Part shown: one piece after another, positions 6,963-11,858 of the stretch
Layout: each line of letters starts with the position of its first letter
Numbering within the stretch: the stretch's first letter is position 1
From: Bacteroidota bacterium
GTDB taxonomy: Bacteria; Bacteroidota; Ignavibacteria; Kapaibacteriales; UBA2268
NCBI GenBank assembly: GCA_024280675.1
Contig: JAJRPT010000174.1
Coordinates: 1 to 11,858, forward strand
Length of the DNA stretch: 11,858 nt
Direction of reading: 5' to 3'
Program-made: the position numbers and the translations under genes
Notes under the pieces: model-generated
Database searches by the model: none
Told to the model about the DNA's origin: nothing
What the model saw: the letters and a program-made list of their open reading frames with translations, nothing else

Positions 6963-8144
6963 ATGAATTTTTCCATAGAACTTGCAGAAATTAGAACGGC
7001 AATAGAGAAGCTCATGCCAGCAATTCCACCAAAATCAACTCTTCCTGTGCTTGAGCATATACACGCTACTTTAACTGGAAGTGAGTTAAGGCTCGTGTCC
7101 ACCGATCAGGATTTAACTATTGAGCACACTTGCAGCGTTGGTGGTGTCTCAGAGGGAAGCGTATTGCTACCAGCTAGGAAAATTTCTGAACTAACTAAAA
7201 TCCTTGGCAACTCTGGTGTGATTGGTTTTGAGATTGACGATGCTAGTTTTGATATTTTAATAAAGACCAAAACTGGCAAATCTCACATGAAGGGGCTCAA
7301 CCCAGAAGAATATCTTGATTTGCCTGAGCTTCGTGATTCAAACAAACCTGAGCATGATGGAGAGAAATTCACAGACGTGGCTCTGGGAGATAAAGTTGCA
7401 TTTTTTGCAAAGTCTGATATGATAAGGCTTTGCTCAAAAACATTTTTTGCAGTCTCAAACGACGAGTTTCGCCCCGCCATGACTGGAGTCTTATTTCAAT
7501 TCAGAAAAAATTATGTTAATGCCGTAGCTACTGATTCTTATAGACTTGCAACGGCGACAGTGAAAAATGAAGACGCTTCATACCCAGATGAAATTGATAT
7601 TATTTTGCCGAAGAAAATTGTTGATATTCTGAAATCAGCCGACCACGATGTATTGCTTTCATTCATTGAAAGTGGATCAAAAATAACGCACCTACGCTTT
7701 GATATTGGGAACACTGTTTATATTTGCCGTATCATCGACGAAAAATTCCCTCCTTACGAGGCGGTCATACCAGTGGACAACGACAAATTCTTAATTGTTG
7801 ATAAGACTGAGTTGCTTCGTGCGATTAAACTTGTTTCGATTTTCTCTAGCAATATTTCTAAACAAATTAGAGTTTCTGTCTCTCCTGGTTGCATAATAGT
7901 CAAAGGGCGGGACGAAGATGCGGGCAGCGAGGCAAATGAAACTATTGCTTGTGAGTATGAGGGCGAAGAGCTGTCAATAGGTTTCAATTATAAATATTTA
8001 GAAGAGGGTATTAGTAATATCGATTCTGGTGAGGGAAATACAGTGAAGTTTACTTTTTCAGAGGCTACCAGCCCAGCCTTGATTATGGGCGAGGATGAGG
8101 GCGAGGAAGTGCTAATGCTCATTATGCCAGTGCGAATTAGTTAA
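6963..8144 (+). CDS. dnaN: DNA polymerase III beta subunit (sliding clamp)
   Basis: Forms the ring-shaped dimer that tethers DNA polymerase III to DNA and serves as a docking hub for repair proteins. The three-domain clamp pattern is recognisable: an N-terminal domain with STLPVLEHIHA (25-35) and the LxLVSTDQDLTIE type strand; a middle domain with SDMIRLCSKTFFAVSNDEFR and the VATDSYRLA signature near residue 190; and a C-terminal domain ending in MPVR (388-391), the usual terminus that helps form the binding pocket. At 393 residues it is slightly longer than the common 365-380; the extra length appears to be in the linker around residues 120-135. A weak Shine-Dalgarno-like AAAGGG (6951-6956) precedes the ATG by 6 bases. 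The recF gene follows by 36 bp. The usual partner dnaA is not in the window, so the classic dnaA-dnaN-recF-gyrB order is broken on at least the upstream side. Confidence 0.96.
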   Translation: MNFSIELAEIRTAIEKLMPAIPPKSTLPVLEHIHATLTGSELRLVSTDQDLTIEHTCSVGGVSEGSVLLPARKISELTKILGNSGVIGFEIDDASFDILIKTKTGKSHMKGLNPEEYLDLPELRDSNKPEHDGEKFTDVALGDKVAFFAKSDMIRLCSKTFFAVSNDEFRPAMTGVLFQFRKNYVNAVATDSYRLATATVKNEDASYPDEIDIILPKKIVDILKSADHDVLLSFIESGSKITHLRFDIGNTVYICRIIDEKFPPYEAVIPVDNDKFLIVDKTELLRAIKLVSIFSSNISKQIRVSVSPGCIIVKGRDEDAGSEANETIACEYEGEELSIGFNYKYLEEGISNIDSGEGNTVKFTFSEATSPALIMGEDEGEEVLMLIMPVRIS

Positions 8145-8180
8145 TTTTGTAGTTGTTTTTCTTTCCTGCTTTTATTGACC

Positions 8181-9299
8181 ATGATTGTAAAAGAGTTACA
8201 TATTTCAAACTTGCGAAACCATACTCTGAGCAATATTGAGTTTAACAAAAACGTAAACTTGATACATGGTCTTAATGGCTCTGGAAAGACTACAATACTG
8301 GAAGCTCTTTCAATATCCAGCATTTCAAAAAGTTTTCTGCCCTCAAAAGACGATGCCCTAATTAGTTTTGGCAAGGATAAATACGAGGTGACAGCACGTT
8401 GTCAGAGTGACTTAGATGTGCCATACCATTGCACAGTTTCCCACCAGATTGCACATCGAAAGCAAATAAAAAATAGCAGATCCCAAAGCGTCTCGCCTAG
8501 GAATTTAATTGGGGAGATGCCCTCGGTTGTACTTTCGCCCGACCACAAGGCAATCACTTTTGGCTCACCCAGTCACAGGCGAGATTTTACCGACAGAGTC
8601 CTGTGTCAGTCGAGCTTGTCATATTTAAAAAATCTTTCTACTCATAAGAAGACTCTACGACAGAGAAATAGCCTGTTGGCACAAATTAAGCGTAAAGAAT
8701 CAGATGATTTTGATTTACTCGAGCTTTGGACAAAGAGTTTCATTGAACTAAGTGCTGATATTATTTCTAAAAGAAATGATTTTATTAAAAAATTATCTCT
8801 TGATTTCAAGAAAGTATATTTTGAGATAAGCAGCTCAGATACTGGAATTGATTTAATTTACCACTCACAAGGCATAAACGAAAATAATTGCGAAAAAGAA
8901 GAAATTATTGCAAACCTAAATGGCGAATACCAGAGGCGGAAAAAAGAAGAAGTCCAAAGAGGCAGCAGTGTATTTGGTCCGCAAAAAGATGATCTTCGCA
9001 TTGAAATAAATGGTGGATTAGCAAGAGAGACTGCCTCGCAAGGTCAGCATAAAACATTGCTCATTAGCCTCAAGACAGCCGAATTTATATTCCTAAAAGA
9101 AAAATGCAATGAAACTCCGATTCTACTTCTCGATGATATTTTCTCAGAGCTTGACACCACCCGAGCCTCGCACGTGCTTCGCCTTGTTGGAGAAAACAAA
9201 GTGCAGACCTTTATCACTTCAACAAACAAGAATATAGACGGAGTTGGAGCAGTTGGAGATGTTTCTTTTTTTGAGTTACAAGCGGGAAGAATTCTTTGA
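8181..9299 (+). CDS. recF: DNA replication and repair protein RecF
   Basis: SMC/ABC-like ATPase of the RecFOR pathway, which loads RecA at single-strand gaps. The protein has 372 residues from the ATG at 8181, the typical length. Visible in order: the N-terminal VKELHISNLRNH start; Walker A GLNGSGKTT (30-38); GEMPSVVLSPDH in the early domain; a helical middle; the conserved GPQKDDL (266-272; GPHRDDL in many homologues); the ABC signature region ASQGQHKT (about 285-292); and Walker B ILLLDDIFSELD (314-325). A TTG at 8175 would add only two residues; I prefer the ATG because MIVKELHISN matches where family members begin. No Shine-Dalgarno sequence is seen, so expression probably depends on the dnaN transcript. 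The last 24 bases overlap the end of tsaB on the other strand. Confidence 0.96.
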   Translation: MIVKELHISNLRNHTLSNIEFNKNVNLIHGLNGSGKTTILEALSISSISKSFLPSKDDALISFGKDKYEVTARCQSDLDVPYHCTVSHQIAHRKQIKNSRSQSVSPRNLIGEMPSVVLSPDHKAITFGSPSHRRDFTDRVLCQSSLSYLKNLSTHKKTLRQRNSLLAQIKRKESDDFDLLELWTKSFIELSADIISKRNDFIKKLSLDFKKVYFEISSSDTGIDLIYHSQGINENNCEKEEIIANLNGEYQRRKKEEVQRGSSVFGPQKDDLRIEINGGLARETASQGQHKTLLISLKTAEFIFLKEKCNETPILLLDDIFSELDTTRASHVLRLVGENKVQTFITSTNKNIDGVGAVGDVSFFELQAGRIL

Positions 9300-9941
9300 T
9301 TTATGATTTTTAGGAACAAAATTCTGGGAATAAATCGGAACCGTGTCGCTGGGACTCACAAAGCTAGAACTCTTAAATAATTTATTAGCTAAATTACTTA
9401 TTAGATTGATTGATAAGGAGTTAGCACTTTTATTAAAAGTTAATTCTGGAAGCTGAACTAGGGCAGAGCCACAAATGTTTTTATCTTTGAGCTCTTTTTG
9501 TAAAATACTTTCTTTAGTTAATAGTTCAATGCTATTCAATGGATTTGCCTCCTTGTCAAACTCTTGAATATAGAATAGATCCCTGTGAGATGGAATTATA
9601 GCAAATATACCTCCATTATTTTTTACGGCAAAGGCAAAAGCCTGCAAAGTTGGAACTGGAATTAATTTAGGATTGCCACCAAAACAAAGTGATTTTGCAA
9701 GAGAAACACCAACCCTCAAACCAGTAAATGAGCCAGGACCCACAGAAACTGCAACAGAGGAAATCTCCTCAAGATCTAGATTATTATCACGCAAAATATT
9801 TTTTACATAACTGGCAAGCAACTTGTCGTGAGAATGTTTTTCGGCAGTGGTATATTCTGCAATTAACTTGCCCTCATCGGAAAGCCCTACAGAGCAAATA
9901 TCACCTGATGTTTCGATGGATAAAATTTTAATGCTAGGCAT
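9276..9941 (-). CDS. tsaB: tRNA threonylcarbamoyladenosine synthesis protein TsaB
   Basis: Cytoplasmic partner of TsaD and TsaE in making the t6A modification at position 37 of ANN-decoding tRNAs. It has the ASKHA fold but is not itself the catalytic subunit. The signature parts are clear: KILSIETSGDICSVGL (5-20), HSHDKLL (36-42), the strongly conserved GPGSFTGLRVG (68-78), and VPTLQAFAFAV (96-106). At 221 residues it has the normal length. The C-terminal tail (NHKSKNSSRL) is basic and poorly conserved; its codons share DNA with the recF end. The ATG at 9941 lies inside the end of mfd: the reading frames overlap by 8 bases, so translation is probably coupled to mfd. An AAGGAG motif lies immediately upstream. 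Confidence 0.95.
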   Translation of the reverse strand: MPSIKILSIETSGDICSVGLSDEGKLIAEYTTAEKHSHDKLLASYVKNILRDNNLDLEEISSVAVSVGPGSFTGLRVGVSLAKSLCFGGNPKLIPVPTLQAFAFAVKNNGGIFAIIPSHRDLFYIQEFDKEANPLNSIELLTKESILQKELKDKNICGSALVQLPELTFNKSANSLSINLISNLANKLFKSSSFVSPSDTVPIYSQNFVPKNHKSKNSSRL

Positions 9942-11858
9942 ATTCTCCTTGTTCGAGTGATTTCTTCAGCTTCCAAATTATTTCTACTCCTTGGTCATGT
10001 GAACTTATCGGGATTTCTAATTTTAGACTTTTCTTTCCTTTCAGCAGTTTTGCCTCTGGGATTTCCCCAATAAATTCCATGATTTGAGGAAAAGCATAGG
10101 AGTAAAAGTCTTCATTTTCATTTGGTGGAAATTCGCAAATCATTATATTATCTTTCAAAATAATTTTGGATAGACCAGTTGAAATTGCGTGGATGCGAAG
10201 TTTAACTACAAAGAGTAAGTTCTTGACTTGTTGTGGAATACGCCCATAGCGATCTTCAATTTCAGACTTTATCCCCATTAGTTCTTTTTGATTGCAACAG
10301 GAATACAATTTCTTATAATATTGAAATCTTTCTGTATCGGAGGGCAAATAATTATCTGGCAAAAAGGCATCTTCATTAATTTGTATGGCCACGTCCTTAT
10401 TGGCAAATAATTCTAAAAAGTTTAAATCACCCGAGCCGTCGAGGGCAAAAGTATCTTTAAACTCATCTTTTTTCAACTCACCAACCGCTTCGTCTAATAT
10501 TTTCTGATAAAGTTCAAAGCCAACATCAAAGATTAACCCGCTTTGTTCTCCGCCGAGCAGATTCCCAGCTCCACGTATTTCCATATCCCGAAGTGCAAGC
10601 TGAAAGCCAGAGCCAAGCTCGGTAAACTCTTCAATAGCCTGCAATCGCTTGAGTGCAGTGGGGTTTGGCTTAGCACCTTTTTTCAGCATTAAATAACAGT
10701 ATGCTTGAATATTTGTACGCCCGACACGTCCTCTTAGCTGGTAGAGTTCGGCCAGCCCAAAGTTACTTGCATTATTGATTAACATCGTATTTGCATTGGG
10801 AATATCAAGACCAGACTCGACAATTTTTGTAGTGACAAGCACGTCAATCTTTCCAGAAATAAAGTTCTGCATAACTTTCTCAATTTCCGATGACTTCATC
10901 TGCCCATGAGCAATTTCAAATCTGTAAGTGGGCATGAGCATTTTAAGATCTAACATATTCTTTTCCAAATCACTTACTTTATCGGAAACAAAAAACACCT
11001 GCCCCCCTCGCCCAATTTCTTTGTCAATGACCCCAACTATAAAATCATTATTCCACTCCAGAATTTCAGTATAAATTGGCAAACGATTGCGTGGAGGTGT
11101 TTCGATAATAGAAAGGTCACGTGCGCCCATAAGAGAAAAGTTCAGCGTCCGTGGGATAGGCGTGGCGGTCAGTGTGAGCGTATCGACAGAGATTCTCATC
11201 TCTCTGAGCTTTTCTTTTGCCGTCACTCCAAAGCGTTGCTCTTCGTCAATTATCAACAAGCCTAAGTCTTTGAATTCAATATCCTTACTCAATATCCTGT
11301 GAGTCCCAATGGCAATATCTATAATTCCAGACTTAATTTTTGAGATTGATTCTTTAAGTTCCTTTTGAGATCTAAACCTTGAAAGCACTGCCACATTGAC
11401 AGGGTAGCGGCTAAGCCTGTCGGTGAAAGTCATAAAATGTTGCTGGGCAAGAACAGTGGTCGGCACTAGCACAGCCACTTGTTTGCCTGCTTGGACGGCT
11501 TTGAAAGCAGAGCGAATAGCCAGTTCTGTTTTCCCGAAGCCAACATCCCCACAAAGAAGCCTGTCCATTGGCCGCTTGTCTTCCATATCTTTTTTAATAT
11601 CAGATGTGGCACTCACCTGATCGATAGTATCATCGTAGAGAAATGACGCTTCGAACTCTTTTTGCCAAGTGGTGTCGCCTGGGAATGCGAACCCTTGCTG
11701 AAGTTTTCTTGCAGAATATAATTTTATTAATTTTCTAGCAATATCCTTTATCTTCTTCTTTGTGCTATTTTTTTTCTTTAGCCACTGAGTCGATCCTAGT
11801 TTGTGAAGGCACGGAGCTTCTCCTTCTCTGGCTGAATACTTTTGAATTTTATTGAGGA
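9934..11858 (-). CDS. mfd: Transcription-repair coupling factor Mfd, C-terminal part
   Basis: DNA translocase that removes RNA polymerase stalled at lesions and recruits UvrA. The frame is open from the window edge for 640 residues; about 450-550 N-terminal residues (UvrB-like region and most of the polymerase-interaction domain) are outside. Seen here, counting from the first full codon at the edge: the tail of the interaction/linker region (LNKIQKYS at 1-8, then LHKLGSTQWLKKK at 17-29); helicase domain 1 with Walker A GDVGFGKTE (103-111), Walker B DEEQRFG (204-210) and TATPIPRTLNFSLMGARDLS (230-249); helicase domain 2 with the TTKIVESGLDIPN segment (342-354) and motif VI QLRGRVGR (373-380); the RecG-like translocation segment GAGNLLGGEQSG (429-440); and the C-terminal TRCF domain to EQGEYA. 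A GTG at 11616 is only an internal codon. The gene precedes tsaB, with which it overlaps by 8 bases. Confidence 0.96.
   Translation of the reverse strand, partial: LNKIQKYSAREGEAPCLHKLGSTQWLKKKNSTKKKIKDIARKLIKLYSARKLQQGFAFPGDTTWQKEFEASFLYDDTIDQVSATSDIKKDMEDKRPMDRLLCGDVGFGKTELAIRSAFKAVQAGKQVAVLVPTTVLAQQHFMTFTDRLSRYPVNVAVLSRFRSQKELKESISKIKSGIIDIAIGTHRILSKDIEFKDLGLLIIDEEQRFGVTAKEKLREMRISVDTLTLTATPIPRTLNFSLMGARDLSIIETPPRNRLPIYTEILEWNNDFIVGVIDKEIGRGGQVFFVSDKVSDLEKNMLDLKMLMPTYRFEIAHGQMKSSEIEKVMQNFISGKIDVLVTTKIVESGLDIPNANTMLINNASNFGLAELYQLRGRVGRTNIQAYCYLMLKKGAKPNPTALKRLQAIEEFTELGSGFQLALRDMEIRGAGNLLGGEQSGLIFDVGFELYQKILDEAVGELKKDEFKDTFALDGSGDLNFLELFANKDVAIQINEDAFLPDNYLPSDTERFQYYKKLYSCCNQKELMGIKSEIEDRYGRIPQQVKNLLFVVKLRIHAISTGLSKIILKDNIMICEFPPNENEDFYSYAFPQIMEFIGEIPEAKLLKGKKSLKLEIPISSHDQGVEIIWKLKKSLEQGEYA
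9945..9950 (-). promoter_or_regulatory. Shine-Dalgarno-like AAGGAG before tsaB
   Basis: On the reverse strand AAGGAG lies 3 bases before the tsaB ATG, within the last mfd codons (Gln-Gly-Glu-Tyr-Ala-stop). It is the best Shine-Dalgarno match in the window. The spacing is shorter than usual, and the bases are also set by the Mfd Gly-Glu codons, so it may be partly accidental. It fits re-initiation at an overlapping stop/start. Confidence 0.4.

Noticed and set aside
8175..8180. TTG at 8175 as the recF start
   Set aside because: Adds only Met-Thr before the ATG at 8181, which matches the usual RecF N-terminus.
11423..11616. A GTG at 11616 that could be read as the start of a 560-residue helicase
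   Set aside because: The frame continues upstream to the window edge with recognisable Mfd linker sequence (LNKIQKYS, LGSTQWLKKK, FEASFLYDDTIDQ), so this GTG is an internal Val codon.

Overview
The window looks like an ordinary chromosomal segment of an AT-rich (roughly 35-40% GC by eye) Gram-negative bacterium. It is probably a member of the Bacteroidota/Chlorobiota/Ignavibacteriota/Kapabacteria (FCB) assemblage. The reasons are: Shine-Dalgarno sequences are almost absent before otherwise solid genes and the leaders are A/T-only; a lipoprotein signal and a likely outer-membrane barrel indicate a double membrane; and CTP synthase carries APGFG where E. coli has PGGFG. The lineage call is inference and could be wrong at phylum level. 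I see no rRNA, tRNA, CRISPR, insertion sequence, phage gene or clear intrinsic terminator.

Layout. (1) 1-1211, minus: 5' part of pyrG (CTP synthase), cut by the window edge just after its glutaminase cysteine. (2) 1347-4693, plus: three exported proteins, namely a solute-binding lipoprotein with no transporter genes beside it, an unrecognised protein with a helical N-terminal half and a probable beta-barrel C-terminal half, and a TPR plus leucine-rich-repeat protein. A good sigma-54-type promoter match (GG-N10-GC) lies in the 82-bp gap before the second gene. (3) 4823-5353, minus: cysteine dioxygenase. (4) 5431-6909, minus: the two-step phosphatidylethanolamine pathway, psd then pssA, 9 bp apart. 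(5) 6963-9299, plus: dnaN (sliding clamp) and recF, divergent from psd. (6) 9276-11858, minus: tsaB (tRNA t6A synthesis) and the C-terminal 640 residues of mfd (transcription-repair coupling factor), which overlap by 8 bp. The tsaB 3' end also overlaps the recF 3' end by 24 bp.

Most genes are housekeeping: pyrimidine nucleotides, membrane lipid, replication clamp, repair and tRNA modification. Psd and PssA act in sequence on the same lipid. DnaN, RecF and Mfd all bear on replication and repair, though mfd is transcribed separately.

The only accessory-looking stretch is 1347-4693. I did not find a convincing new defence, mobile or biosynthetic system. The best leads are the sigma-54-like promoter driving a possible two-gene envelope unit, the unassigned barrel protein, and a cysteine dioxygenase that seems to retain the Cys-Tyr cross-link pair known from the animal enzymes.
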